Source: Micrococcales bacterium UBA7469
GTDB lineage: Bacteria; Actinomycetota; Actinomycetes; Actinomycetales; Microbacteriaceae
DNA: 42,737 nucleotides
Direction: 5' to 3'
Assembly (NCBI GenBank): GCA_002479805.1
Contig: DLPB01000031.1
Location: 142,040 to 184,776, forward strand
Part shown: in pieces, positions 15,774 through 24,154 of the stretch
Numbering within the stretch: position 1 is the first letter of the stretch
Layout of the letters: each line of letters opens with the position of its first letter
Position numbers and translations under genes: made by a program
Notes under the pieces: model-generated
Database searches by the model: none
Seen by the model: only the letters and a program-made list of their open reading frames with translations
Told to the model about the DNA's origin: nothing

Positions 15774-17033
15774 CTAGTCCTTAGCTCCGAAGGTGTCCAA
15801 CAGGTCCAACTGCAGGTTCACAACGTTGGAAAGTCGCTTGATTCCGACCTTGACGTTTTCTGCGGTTGGGTGGCTGAAGCAAACTCGGATGTTGTTTGCA
15901 CCGCGACCATCGCCATAGAAGGCAGTGCCCGGGGTGTAGGCAACCAGCTCATTTACTGCCAAAGGCAGCATTTCCTTGCTGTTTAGGCCTTCAGGAAGCG
16001 TTAGCCACAGGAAGAAGCCACCCTGTGGCCTGGTGGTCTTTACTCTAGGTAAATACTGGGCAAGCGCCTCGAGTGCAGCGTCACGCTTGGTGGCGTAAAG
16101 CTTGCGGTAGGTATCGATCTGGCCCTGCCAATCGGTAAGTGATAGGTACTCGCTAACCATCATCTGGGCAAAGGTTGCGGGGGAAAGAATGGCGGATTCA
16201 TTAGCCAAAACTAGCTTCTCGCGAATTGCCGGTGGTGCTAGCACGTAACCGACTCTAAGTCCTGGCGACAGAATCTTGGAGAAGCTGCCGAGGTAAACCA
16301 CGCCTTCGGCATCCATCGAACGCATTGCGGCCGGTGGCTTCTGGTCGAAGTAGAGCAAACCGTAAGGGTTGTCCTCGATGATCAAGATGCCACGTTCGCG
16401 GCAAACCTGCAGTACCTGAGCGCGGCGTTCAGCGGTGAGCGTGACACCGGAAGGGTTAGCGAAGTTCGGCACCAAATACAGCACCTTTACCTTGCGACCC
16501 TGCTCGATGAGGCGATCAGCGGCCTCGGCAAGGGCTTCCGGGGAGATGCCGTCGTCATCGGTGTAAACATGCTCGATGTGGGCTTCTTTGTGGCGGAAGA
16601 TACCAACCGCACCAACGTAGCTTGGGGCCTCAACCAGCACGACATCGCCCTGGTCCAGGAAAAGATCGGCAAGCAGCTCTAGTGCGTGCTGGCTTCCGGT
16701 GGTGATCATCAAGTCTTCGACCGAACCGTGAACGCCGTCAAGAGCCATAATCTCCTGAATTTGCTCACGCAATCGCAAATCACCTTGGCCGCCACCGTAC
16801 TGCAGCGCATAGTTACGTCGGTTTGACATCAGGGAGCGGAAAGCCTGCTCGATTAGTTCGCCATCCAGCGCCGAGACATCCGGCATACCGCCGGCCAGCG
16901 AGACCACCTCGGGTCTAGAAACCACAGAAAATAGCGCTCTTACCTCGGAAACTGAGAGGTTGGCCGCTCGTGCCGCATACGCATGCTTCCAGGCGTCAAA
17001 ATTAGTGACACTTCCTGTGCGCGTTTCGGACAA
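15774..17033 (-). CDS. PLP-dependent aminotransferase, class I/II (2-aminoadipate/LysN-like)
   Basis: The 419-residue fold-type I aminotransferase has the MocR/LysN-like N-terminus (SEVRALFSVVSRPEVVSLAGGMPD), TTGSQHALELLADLFLDQGD, VPNFANPSGVTLT, EDNPYGLL and the PLP-lysine motif LGSFSKILSPGLRVGY. No DNA-binding domain is fused. Family members act on aromatic, branched-chain or 2-aminoadipate substrates; the substrate cannot be told from sequence alone. The start is TTG with AGGGAG about 6 nt upstream. Its neighbour ddl suggests co-expression, not necessarily a shared pathway. Confidence 0.85.
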   Translation of the reverse strand: MSETRTGSVTNFDAWKHAYAARAANLSVSEVRALFSVVSRPEVVSLAGGMPDVSALDGELIEQAFRSLMSNRRNYALQYGGGQGDLRLREQIQEIMALDGVHGSVEDLMITTGSQHALELLADLFLDQGDVVLVEAPSYVGAVGIFRHKEAHIEHVYTDDDGISPEALAEAADRLIEQGRKVKVLYLVPNFANPSGVTLTAERRAQVLQVCRERGILIIEDNPYGLLYFDQKPPAAMRSMDAEGVVYLGSFSKILSPGLRVGYVLAPPAIREKLVLANESAILSPATFAQMMVSEYLSLTDWQGQIDTYRKLYATKRDAALEALAQYLPRVKTTRPQGGFFLWLTLPEGLNSKEMLPLAVNELVAYTPGTAFYGDGRGANNIRVCFSHPTAENVKVGIKRLSNVVNLQLDLLDTFGAKD

Positions 17034-17074
17034 TTGTTGCTCCCTAGGTTTTAGGGGATAGCTTACTTTGCCTG

Positions 17075-17088
17075 AGCCCCAAGGGGCT
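17075..17088 (-). other. short GC-rich hairpin between aminotransferase and trxA
   Basis: AGCCCC and GGGGCT separated by 2 nt form a compact inverted repeat in the 69-bp gap. It could slow transcription after trxA, but there is no U-tract. Confidence 0.3.
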
Positions 17089-17102
17089 AGAAGATTACGG
17101 GG

Positions 17103-17426
17103 TTATCCGAGGTATTCGCTTAGCTCAGAGACCAAAGCGGCCTTTGGTCGAGCACCAACCAACTGCTTGACCATCTGGCCATTGTGGAAAACACCAAGCA
17201 GTGGAATACCGGTGACCTTGTAGTCCATCGCGAGTTGACCCTCTTCGTCAACATTCACCTTTACGACCTTGATCTTGTCGTGATACTCGGTTGCCATTTC
17301 CTCCAGCACCGGAGCGATCATGCGGCAAGGGCCGCACCACTCTGCCCAAAAGTCCACGATTACGGGTAGCTCTGCCTTCAGCACATCCTGCTCGAAGGTT
17401 GCAACGGTGGTGTCGATTGGTTTCAC
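17103..17426 (-). CDS. trxA: thioredoxin
   Basis: Thiol-disulfide reductant of the cytoplasm; 107 residues with active site WCGPC (30-34) in VDFWAEWCGPCRM and the cis-proline segment VTGIPLLGVF. The N-terminus KPIDTTVATFEQDVL is normal. The start codon is GTG, and it sits inside a parS-like palindrome. Its ribosome-binding site AAGGAG overlaps the trxB stop codon, so trxB-trxA are translationally linked. Confidence 0.96.
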   Translation of the reverse strand: MKPIDTTVATFEQDVLKAELPVIVDFWAEWCGPCRMIAPVLEEMATEYHDKIKVVKVNVDEEGQLAMDYKVTGIPLLGVFHNGQMVKQLVGARPKAALVSELSEYLG

Positions 17427-17433
17427 GTGAAAC
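17420..17433. other. parS: parS-like site 3 overlapping the trxA start codon
   Basis: GTTTCACGTGAAAC is the 14-bp core of parS; the outer bases are G and T instead of T and A, giving a 14/16 match. The GTG in the palindrome is the trxA start codon (17424-17426). The site is about 4.4 kb from parS 2. Confidence 0.8.
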
Positions 17434-17436
17434 TCC

Positions 17437-18357
17437 TTAGTGACTTGCTAGGTAGTGCTCGGCATCTAGGGCCGCAACACAACCGGAGCCAGCGGCGGTA
17501 ATCGCCTGGCGGTAGGTCGGGTCGATCACGTCACCGGCTGCAAAGACGCCCGGAAGTGACGTCCTTGAGCTGCGACCTTCGACCTTAATGAAGCGGTCTT
17601 CAGTTAGCTCTACCTGATTCTCAACCAGAGAAACCCTCGGGTCATTTCCGATAGCGATAAATAGGCCATCCAGCGCCATCTCGGTGCGCTCGCCATTGCG
17701 AGTGTCTTCTAACACAACCGCCTCGAGCTTGCCATCACCCTTGAGCTCGGCAACCGCCGAATTCCAGATGAATTCAATCTTTGGGTTGTCAAAGGCACGC
17801 TGCTGCATGATCTTCGACGCCTTTAGGGTCTCGCGGCGGTGAATTATGTAAACCTTGGATGCAAACTTGGTCAGGAAGTTGGCCTCCTCCATAGCGGAGT
17901 CACCACCACCGACCACGGCAATGGTTTTCTCGCGGAAGAAGAAACCATCGCAGGTGGCACACCATGAAACACCGTGGCCCGACAGTGCCTTTTCGTTTTC
18001 AAGGCCCAGCTCGCGATAAGCCGCTCCGGTTGAGATGATTACGGTCTTGGCTTCGTAGGTCTCACCCATACCGGTCTTGACGATCTTGACATCGCCCTTT
18101 AGGTCAACCTCAACCACATCGTCAAACAAAATCTCGGCACCGAAGCGCTCAGCCTGGGCCTGGAAATTAGCCATTAGGTCAGGACCCATCAAGCCATCTG
18201 GGAAACCAGGGAAGTTCTCCACCTCGGTGGTCTTCATCAGCTCACCACCGGGCTCGACGCTAGAGGCGATAACAAGCGGGTTGAGCTGTGCTCGAGCCGC
18301 ATAGATTGCAGCCGTGTAGCCCGCAGGGCCCGAACCGATGATGATTACGTCGCGCAT
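17437..18357 (-). CDS. trxB: thioredoxin-disulfide reductase
   Basis: FAD/NADPH enzyme that reduces thioredoxin; 306 residues. FAD motif GSGPAGYTAAIYAARA (8-23), redox pair CATC (133-136), NADPH motif GGGDSAMEEA (150-159) and the C-terminal FAD motif GVFAAGDV. Begins at ATG. An unusual inverted repeat lies 22-41 bp upstream of the start. trxB-trxA is a standard actinobacterial pair. Confidence 0.97.
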   Translation of the reverse strand: MRDVIIIGSGPAGYTAAIYAARAQLNPLVIASSVEPGGELMKTTEVENFPGFPDGLMGPDLMANFQAQAERFGAEILFDDVVEVDLKGDVKIVKTGMGETYEAKTVIISTGAAYRELGLENEKALSGHGVSWCATCDGFFFREKTIAVVGGGDSAMEEANFLTKFASKVYIIHRRETLKASKIMQQRAFDNPKIEFIWNSAVAELKGDGKLEAVVLEDTRNGERTEMALDGLFIAIGNDPRVSLVENQVELTEDRFIKVEGRSSRTSLPGVFAAGDVIDPTYRQAITAAGSGCVAALDAEHYLASH

Positions 18358-18378
18358 TTCGTCTCTATTTCTATTTAG

Positions 18379-18398
18379 ATAGATAGTTGTCTATCTAT
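18379..18398. promoter_or_regulatory. perfect inverted repeat in the trxB promoter region
   Basis: ATAGATAG and CTATCTAT are perfect 8-bp arms around TTGT. They lie in the 67-bp gap between trxB and murJ, where the trxB promoter must be if trxB has its own. The dyad could be an operator for a dimeric regulator; the regulator is unknown. Confidence 0.5.
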
Positions 18399-18424
18399 AC
18401 CAATCTACCCGCCAAATTGCGGGA

Positions 18425-20062
18425 TTAACCTCTTCTAAACCTAATCTTCAACTGCCGTTGCAGTTCGCGTAATTCCGAAACTCGGAAAATCCACAAGGTA
18501 GCAAGATAGCAAATCACCATTGTCGCCCCAACTAAAGCGCTCGTTAGCACCGCTGAGAACACGCTGTTTAGCGTGAAACTTCCCGGGGCAATTCCTCCAA
18601 GCCACACCATCACTGCGTAACCCACGGCGGCGGCTGGGATTGCAGCCAACACAAAGCCGAGCAGCGATTTGATAAACGATCCCTCACCCATCGCACCGAT
18701 GCGCCTGCGCAGCATTAGGTAGCCAATTAGACCCTGAACCAGGATCGAGCAGGCGGTCAGAATTGAGATAGAAACCACCAGCCACTGCTTTGGGACAGTT
18801 GCCCCAAGCGTCAGCGAGCCGGTGATGTGAATGGCGATCTGAATTGTGGTGAAGATAAAGGGCGACCTGGTGTCCTCGAGCGCGAAGAAGGCGCGCTGGA
18901 TCATGTAGACCACGCTGAACGGCACCAAACCAACCATCAGCGCAACAATTACGTTGCCAAGCGCCAAGGTGGCGGGGTATTCGCCGACAAAAACTCGAGC
19001 TATTGAATAGGCCAGCATCATCAGAGTTGCTGTCGAGATCACGCTCACCAGCGCAATCACCCGTAGCCCGGTGGTGAGGTCTTTCACAAACTCATCGAGC
19101 TTGCTATTTGCTGCATGCTGAGACATTCGGGTGAAGTAGGCGGTAGCAATTGAAACCGTAACTACCGAGTGCGGCAGCATGAAGATCAGCCAGGCAATTG
19201 CTGCCGCAGCCACCGATGCCACCTCGAGCCCTGCCTCACGACCGGCAACTGCTGTAGATGCGACCGCAGTCTGCACCAAGCCACCAATTTGAGTAACCAA
19301 CACCATGGCGAGTGACCAGGAAGCCGCCTTCAGTGCGGGTCTAAGGCCAAAACCACGGAAGTGGAAATTGAGATTTAGCGCCAGACCAATCTTTTTCCAG
19401 CTCACAAAGAGAATTAGCGCCTGAGCGGCAACGCCTAACGTGGCACTTCCAGCCAGCAGTGAGATGCGGTCCGCCTCCCACAGGCTAACCGCCCGCTCGC
19501 CAGCTGGATCAGCTCCGAAGATCAGGATGAATGCAACCAAACCGGCAATCGAAACCACGTTGTTCAATACGGGAGCCCACATAAACGGCCCAAACTCACT
19601 TCGCGAGTTCAGCACCTCACCCAGAATCGAGTACAGCCCGTAGAAAAACAGCTGCGGCAGGCACCAGTATGCGAATGCTGTGGCTAGCGCCAACTGATCC
19701 TCAGACCAGCCCGAGGTGTAAAGCTGAACCAAAAGTGGCGCTGCCATGGTGAAAATCACCGTTACCGCGAAGAAAACCGTAAGAGCCAGGGTTACAAAGC
19801 GGTCAATATAGCCCTTGCCGCCATCGGCTTGGCTTCTAGCCCGCACTAGCTGCGGGACCAGGACAGCGTTTAGCACGCCACCGACGATGATCGCGTAGAC
19901 GTTGTTTGGCAGCTGGTTTGCAACTCCAAACGCGTCGGCTGCATCGGTGGTGACACCGATGGCAGCAGCAATCAGCACCGCCCTTGCAAAGCCCAGGATT
20001 CTCGACACGATTGTGCCCGAGGCCATGATTACCGAGCTACGAGCCACCGACTTCTCAGCCAT
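18425..20062 (-). CDS. murJ: lipid II flippase MurJ (MviN)
   Basis: Integral membrane MOP-family flippase exporting lipid II for peptidoglycan synthesis. The 545-residue protein has 14-15 hydrophobic helices, starting with ASGTIVSRILGFARAVLIAAAIG and the NQLPNNVYAIIVGGVLNAVLVPQL motif typical of MurJ. It lacks the long cytoplasmic pseudokinase-type extension of mycobacterial MviN. It overlaps the preceding small secreted-protein gene by 8 nt and lies in the usual trxB-murJ order. Confidence 0.95.
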   Translation of the reverse strand: MAEKSVARSSVIMASGTIVSRILGFARAVLIAAAIGVTTDAADAFGVANQLPNNVYAIIVGGVLNAVLVPQLVRARSQADGGKGYIDRFVTLALTVFFAVTVIFTMAAPLLVQLYTSGWSEDQLALATAFAYWCLPQLFFYGLYSILGEVLNSRSEFGPFMWAPVLNNVVSIAGLVAFILIFGADPAGERAVSLWEADRISLLAGSATLGVAAQALILFVSWKKIGLALNLNFHFRGFGLRPALKAASWSLAMVLVTQIGGLVQTAVASTAVAGREAGLEVASVAAAAIAWLIFMLPHSVVTVSIATAYFTRMSQHAANSKLDEFVKDLTTGLRVIALVSVISTATLMMLAYSIARVFVGEYPATLALGNVIVALMVGLVPFSVVYMIQRAFFALEDTRSPFIFTTIQIAIHITGSLTLGATVPKQWLVVSISILTACSILVQGLIGYLMLRRRIGAMGEGSFIKSLLGFVLAAIPAAAVGYAVMVWLGGIAPGSFTLNSVFSAVLTSALVGATMVICYLATLWIFRVSELRELQRQLKIRFRRG

Positions 20063-20528
20063 TGCGCCTCCGGCGCAGCTTTCGCACGGTTCGATAGCTT
20101 CCGATCAGAATCAACCCGAACATCGCAAACGCAAAACTCACCAGCAAAAACAGCTCAACGTCATAGTTCACGTTCACCTGAATTAGCTCGCGCTTACCAA
20201 TCTCAACGCCGTTTTCCTCCAGCCAAACCTCAAGTTCGACAGGCCCATTGGCCACCGCTCGAACGCCAACCTCGGCTACCTGAGAGCTTCCGGCGGGAAT
20301 GGTGAGCTCGGTGTCCTTTATGACCTCGAGTCGGAAGGAGGAGGCCTTGCCGTGCACGATCACGGTGGCAGACTCCGAGCCATCATTTTTGATGGTGATT
20401 GGGATTCTGCCGTCCTTGGCAACCAGGTTCACCTCGCTACCGGGCACGATGTAGACATCGGATGCCTGCGCAACAGCTGGGGTTAGCACTGAAAGCGCCA
20501 CCAGCAACAGGGTCAATAGCCGCTTCAA
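20055..20528 (-). CDS. short secreted/anchored protein resembling the C-terminus of DUF6049
   Basis: The 157-residue protein has a signal peptide (about 1-22, ending AVAQAS), an extracytoplasmic beta-rich domain (about 30-125) with RIPITIKNDGSESATVIVHG and IPAGSSQVAEVGVRAVANGPVELEVWL, one transmembrane helix (about 128-148) and a basic cytoplasmic tail RKLRRRR. In larger actinobacteria the gene between a Nudix hydrolase and murJ encodes a long DUF6049 protein whose last segment looks like this. I infer a reduced version; role in envelope assembly is a guess from context. Start is TTG overlapping the Nudix stop (TTGA). Confidence 0.7.
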   Translation of the reverse strand: MKRLLTLLLVALSVLTPAVAQASDVYIVPGSEVNLVAKDGRIPITIKNDGSESATVIVHGKASSFRLEVIKDTELTIPAGSSQVAEVGVRAVANGPVELEVWLEENGVEIGKRELIQVNVNYDVELFLLVSFAFAMFGLILIGSYRTVRKLRRRRNG

Positions 20529-20971
20529 CTCAGAATCTCCAAAGCTCGCTGGGCGATTTTACGCTCGTTTTCGTGAGCCAGAACTTCTTCAAGCTTGCCA
20601 ATTTCAAACCACTGGGCATCAACCACCTCGCCGGTTGGGTCGCCGGCGGCGTTTAGCTGGCCACCGGTTTGCTGCAGCAGGTAGTGGTGCACGGTCTTCT
20701 TGATGCGCTTTGGCCCAATCTTGAAGCTGTAGCTGATTTGGCCAATCTTCTCGAGAATTCGTGACTCAATGCCGGTCTCCTCGCGAATCTCGCGCACCGC
20801 GGTTTGCAGGTAGTTTTCGCCCAGTTCGACGTGACCTTTTGGGATTACCCAGTCCAGCCCACCACCCCGGTTTTTGTGAGATATCAAAGCAATTAGCGAG
20901 GGATTGCTTTCGGAAATCACCAGGCCGCCAGCGGACACCTCAGAAACGGTGAAGGGCCGGATGATTTTCAT
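20525..20971 (-). CDS. Nudix hydrolase
   Basis: The 148-residue protein has the complete Nudix box GHVELGENYLQTAVREIREETGI (46-68), with catalytic glutamates present. Beta-strand segments before it (SAGGLVISESNPSLIALISHK) suit a small MutT-like enzyme; substrate unknown. A -10-like TAGAGT (20978-20983) ends 6 nt before the ATG, suggesting a leaderless message. It is divergent from the CCA-adding enzyme by about 35 bp, the conserved actinobacterial arrangement. Confidence 0.9.
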   Translation of the reverse strand: MKIIRPFTVSEVSAGGLVISESNPSLIALISHKNRGGGLDWVIPKGHVELGENYLQTAVREIREETGIESRILEKIGQISYSFKIGPKRIKKTVHHYLLQQTGGQLNAAGDPTGEVVDAQWFEIGKLEEVLAHENERKIAQRALEILS

Positions 20972-21010
20972 GCCCCAACTCTACTTGCAGGCTGTGGCAA
21001 GCTAGTGGCG

Positions 21011-22429
21011 ATGCAACCCGTTGCCGACGCCCTGAAAAACCTCCAGCAGAACACTCAGAATCCGCTGCTGGACCGACTTGGCGCACTCTTTGAGGCTGCC
21101 GGCTTTGAATTGGCACTGGTCGGCGGGCCGGTAAGGGACGCAATTTTGGGCAGGGTCGCGCCAGATTTGGACTTCACCACAAGTGCCAACCCGGATCAGA
21201 TTCTCAAGCTGATTAAGCCGATTGCAACTGCAACCTGGGACATCGGTCGAGAGTTCGGTACCATCGCCGCTCAGATTGACGGCGAACAGGTTGAAATCAC
21301 AACCTACCGAGCCGATTCCTACGATCCAGAGTCCCGCAAACCAACCGTGGCATTTGGCGACAACCTGGAAGACGATCTGGTTCGCCGCGACTTCACCGTC
21401 AATGCCATGGCGCTGCGGCTGCCTTCCAGAACCTTTGTTGATCCGCATCAGGGACTGCGGGATCTGCTGGGCATCACACTCCGAACTCCTTCGAAACCTG
21501 AGATTTCGTTTTCTGACGACCCACTGCGCATGATGCGAGCCGCTCGCTTTGCCTCGCAACTTAGCTTTGAGATTGAGCCAGAGACCTTCGAGGCCATGGT
21601 GGAAATGCGCGATCGCATCGAGATCATCTCGGCTGAGCGAGTCCGGGATGAATTGACCAAGCTTTTGCTCTCTGACAACCCAAAGCCGGGTCTTGAAGCG
21701 CTGGTGGATAGCGGGATTGCAGCCATTGTGCTGCCCGAATTGCCAGCGCTCAGGCTGGAACTCGATGAGCACCACCACCACAAGGACGTTTATCAGCACA
21801 CCTTGACGGTGGTGGCGCAGGCGATCGACTACGAAGAGGACTACGGGCTAACTAAGGACCTGGTGCTGCGGCTCGCGGCCCTGTTGCACGACATCGGCAA
21901 ACCCGCCACCAGAAGATTAGAAACCGGTGGTGCGGTTTCGTTCCACCACCATGATGTGGTTGGTGCCAAGCTGGCCAAGAAGCGACTAACCGCGTTGCGC
22001 TTCGACAACGACACCATCAAGGCGGTTTCCAAGCTAATCGAGCTTCACCTGAGGTTCTTTGGGTATTCCGACCAGCAGTGGAGCGACAGCGCGGTTCGCC
22101 GCTATGTCCGTGACGCAGATGACCAGCTGCTTCGGCTGCACGCCCTGACCCGGGCGGATGTCACCACCAGAAACCAGCGCAAGGCAGATCGACTTTCCCA
22201 CGCCTACGACGATTTAGAGCAGCGGATTGCAATTCTGGCGGAGCAAGAAGAGCTCGATGCCATGCGGCCAGAGTTGGATGGTCAGCAAATCATGGAGATT
22301 TTGGGCATCAAACCCGGACGCGAGGTCGGCGAGGCCTACTCGTTCCTGTTGGAGCTCAGGCTGGACGCGGGTGAAGTTGGCTATGAAGAGGCCAAAAAAC
22401 GCTTGCTTACCTGGTGGCAACAAAGGTAG
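21011..22429 (+). CDS. CCA tRNA nucleotidyltransferase (PcnB/Cca family, HD domain)
   Basis: The 472-residue class II nucleotidyltransferase has GGPVRDAILGR (38-48) followed by catalytic DLD (52-54), the RRDFTVNAMAL motif, DDPLRMMRAARFASQL, and a downstream HD domain with LLHDIGKP. It adds or repairs CCA at tRNA 3' ends. ATG at 21011 is used; a GTG two codons earlier (21005) is possible. No clear ribosome-binding site, so a leaderless start is possible. The gene is divergent from the Nudix gene. Confidence 0.92.
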   Translation: MQPVADALKNLQQNTQNPLLDRLGALFEAAGFELALVGGPVRDAILGRVAPDLDFTTSANPDQILKLIKPIATATWDIGREFGTIAAQIDGEQVEITTYRADSYDPESRKPTVAFGDNLEDDLVRRDFTVNAMALRLPSRTFVDPHQGLRDLLGITLRTPSKPEISFSDDPLRMMRAARFASQLSFEIEPETFEAMVEMRDRIEIISAERVRDELTKLLLSDNPKPGLEALVDSGIAAIVLPELPALRLELDEHHHHKDVYQHTLTVVAQAIDYEEDYGLTKDLVLRLAALLHDIGKPATRRLETGGAVSFHHHDVVGAKLAKKRLTALRFDNDTIKAVSKLIELHLRFFGYSDQQWSDSAVRRYVRDADDQLLRLHALTRADVTTRNQRKADRLSHAYDDLEQRIAILAEQEELDAMRPELDGQQIMEILGIKPGREVGEAYSFLLELRLDAGEVGYEEAKKRLLTWWQQR

Positions 22430-22439
22430 GCTTACAAGG

Positions 22440-22470
22440 TTGCTCTAAGCAACGCACATGCAAATACCCT
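22440..22470 (+). promoter_or_regulatory. possible rpsF operon promoter
   Basis: TTGCTC (22440-22445) and TACCCT (22465-22470) are spaced 19 bp and fit a loose TTGNNN/TANNNT actinobacterial pattern, with TGCAAA just before the -10. A 5-bp inverted repeat GTTGC/GCAAC (22439-22453) overlaps the -35. Confidence 0.3.
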
Positions 22471-22473
22471 CCT

Positions 22474-22492
22474 GCCATGGAAAGACCATGGC
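22474..22492 (+). other. hairpin in the rpsF-ssb-rpsR-rplI leader
   Basis: GCCATGG and CCATGGC pair perfectly (7 bp) around AAAGA, 30 nt upstream of the rpsF start. rpsF mRNAs in many bacteria carry an S6:S18-binding leader; this hairpin and the following ACCGAAGGAGG are candidates, but I cannot match the known motif with confidence. Confidence 0.4.
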
Positions 22493-22521
22493 CGCTCTAG
22501 ACCGAAGGAGGTGGGTGAACT

Positions 22522-22917
22522 ATGCATAACTACGAGGTGATGGTCATTTTGGACCCTCAGCTTGACGACCGCACAGTGACCTCAACTATCGACAAGTTCC
22601 TACTGGCGATCACCAACAATGGTGGCACCGTGGACAAGGTTGATGTTTGGGGACGTCGTCGAATGACATACCAAATTCAGAAGCGCTCCGAGGGCATCTA
22701 CGTTGTTGTAAACGTAACCTCGAGCCCAGCAGCTGTCATTGAGTTCGAGCGTCAGCTCAGACTTTCTGAGTCAGTGCTTCGCACCAAGGTGCTACGCCTA
22801 GAAGATGCGATTTTCAGCATCAACCCAATCGAGTTCGTGCCGGAAGACAAGCCAGCTCGCGCTCCACGTGGCGGTCGCCCAGGCGGCAAGCGTCCATCGG
22901 GTCCTAGGAGTAACTAA
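22522..22917 (+). CDS. rpsF: 30S ribosomal protein S6
   Basis: The 131-residue protein begins MHNYEVMVILDPQLDDRTV and has VDVWGRRRMTYQIQKRSEGIYVVVNV, the S6 core. After about residue 100 there is a basic, Gly/Pro/Arg-rich tail (RAPRGGRPGGKRPSG) common in actinobacterial S6. AAGGAGGTG precedes the ATG. The stop overlaps the ssb ATG by one base. Confidence 0.97.
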   Translation: MHNYEVMVILDPQLDDRTVTSTIDKFLLAITNNGGTVDKVDVWGRRRMTYQIQKRSEGIYVVVNVTSSPAAVIEFERQLRLSESVLRTKVLRLEDAIFSINPIEFVPEDKPARAPRGGRPGGKRPSGPRSN

Positions 22918-23399
22918 TGGCGGGCGAGGTTAGCGTTACCATCGTTGGCAATCTTGCCGACGACCCGGAGCTTCGCTACACCCAGGGCGGCGTGGCAGTT
23001 GTATCTGTCCGCGTTGGCTCGACTCCCCGCACCCTCAACCGCTCAACCAACGAATGGGTTGACGGCGAAACCGTATGGGTTCGTTGCACCGCTTGGCGTG
23101 AGGCAGCAGAAAACATCGCACAATCCCTAACCAAGGGAACTCGTGTAGTTGTTACCGGTCGCTTAAAGGCACCTTCTGCATACCAGACCGCACAGGGCGA
23201 GGCTCGTGCATCGCTTGAGCTCGAGATCGATGAAATCGGTCCATCGCTTAGGTATGCAACCGCATCCATCACTCGCCGCGCTCGCGAAGGTGGCGCTCCA
23301 GCAGTCGAGTCCCCATGGGGCGAGACCAAGGCTCCAGCATCTGGCGCCGCAGCTTGGGCTAACCCAGCAGACCCAGCAGTTGACGAAGCACCGTTCTAA
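22917..23399 (+). CDS. ssb: single-stranded DNA-binding protein
   Basis: The 160-residue protein has an N-terminal OB fold (about 1-112: VSVTIVGNLADDPELRYTQGGVAVVSVRV, WVRCTAWREAAENI, GTRVVVTGRL) and an Ala/Pro-rich disordered tail ending DEAPF, the acidic tip that recruits partner proteins. The tail is short. It is co-transcribed with rpsF, rpsR and rplI. Confidence 0.96.
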   Translation: MAGEVSVTIVGNLADDPELRYTQGGVAVVSVRVGSTPRTLNRSTNEWVDGETVWVRCTAWREAAENIAQSLTKGTRVVVTGRLKAPSAYQTAQGEARASLELEIDEIGPSLRYATASITRRAREGGAPAVESPWGETKAPASGAAAWANPADPAVDEAPF

Positions 23400-23419
23400 A
23401 GAATTTCAAGGAGAAATAA

Positions 23420-23677
23420 ATGGCAGGAAAAGGAGCTGACCGCCGCAAGGCTCGCATGAACTCTAAGTTCGCGAAACTTGCCCCGGCCAAGACCATCAAG
23501 ATCGAGGTTATCGACTACAAAGACGTCGCTACCCTTCGCAAGTTCGTATCCGACCGCGGCAAGATCCGCGCTCGTCGTATCACCGGTGCAACGGTGCAGG
23601 ACCAGCGCAAGATCGCAACCGCAATCAAGAACGCACGCGAGATGGCACTATTGCCATACTCCGGTGCTGGGCGCTAA
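23420..23677 (+). CDS. rpsR: 30S ribosomal protein S18 (cysteine-free form)
   Basis: The 85-residue protein contains VIDYKDVATLRKFVSDRGKIRARRITGATVQDQRKIATAIKNAREMALLPY, the S18 core that pairs with S6 on the 30S platform. There is no cysteine, so it is the zinc-independent form. AAGGAG lies upstream of the ATG. Confidence 0.97.
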   Translation: MAGKGADRRKARMNSKFAKLAPAKTIKIEVIDYKDVATLRKFVSDRGKIRARRITGATVQDQRKIATAIKNAREMALLPYSGAGR

Positions 23678-23688
23678 GGAGAATCCCC

Positions 23689-24141
23689 ATGTCGAAGCTA
23701 ATTTTGACCAATGAGGTCTCTGGACTCGGTTCCGCAGGCGACGTTGTAGACGTAAAGGCTGGTTACGCACGTAACTTCCTACTACCAAACGGCCTAGCTG
23801 TCGTTTGGACCAAGGGTGGAGAGAAGCAGATCACTCAGATCCGCGCTGCTCGCCAGGCTCGCGAGATTGCCTCTGAAGAAGAGGCAAAGGCCATCAAGGC
23901 CAAGCTCGAGGAGAAGGCAATCCGCATCAGCGTCAAGGCTGGGGCAAACGGTCGCATCTTCGGTGCGGTCAGGACCCAGGACGTTGTGGATGCAGTTGTC
24001 GCTCTAGGCATCGGTGCAATCGACAAGCGCAAGGTTGAGATCTCCTCGAAGATCTCCTCCGTTGGTGAGTACGAGGCAACCGTTCGCGTAACCAACGACC
24101 TAGTTGCAACCGTGAAGCTACAGGTTGTAGCTGCCAAGTAA
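23689..24141 (+). CDS. rplI: 50S ribosomal protein L9
   Basis: The 150-residue protein has the L9 N-terminal domain (ILTNEVSGLGSAGDVVDVKAGYARNFLLPNGLAV), the central connecting helix and the C-terminal domain with GRIFGAVRTQDVVDAV. AAGGAG precedes the ATG. It is the last gene of the rpsF operon and is followed by a strong terminator. Confidence 0.97.
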   Translation: MSKLILTNEVSGLGSAGDVVDVKAGYARNFLLPNGLAVVWTKGGEKQITQIRAARQAREIASEEEAKAIKAKLEEKAIRISVKAGANGRIFGAVRTQDVVDAVVALGIGAIDKRKVEISSKISSVGEYEATVRVTNDLVATVKLQVVAAK

Positions 24142-24154
24142 CTAAGAAGTAAAC

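Noticed and set aside
21002..21799. 265-codon open frame on the minus strand inside the CCA-adding enzyme
   Set aside because: Shadow of a well-supported plus-strand gene; composition follows the complementary codons.
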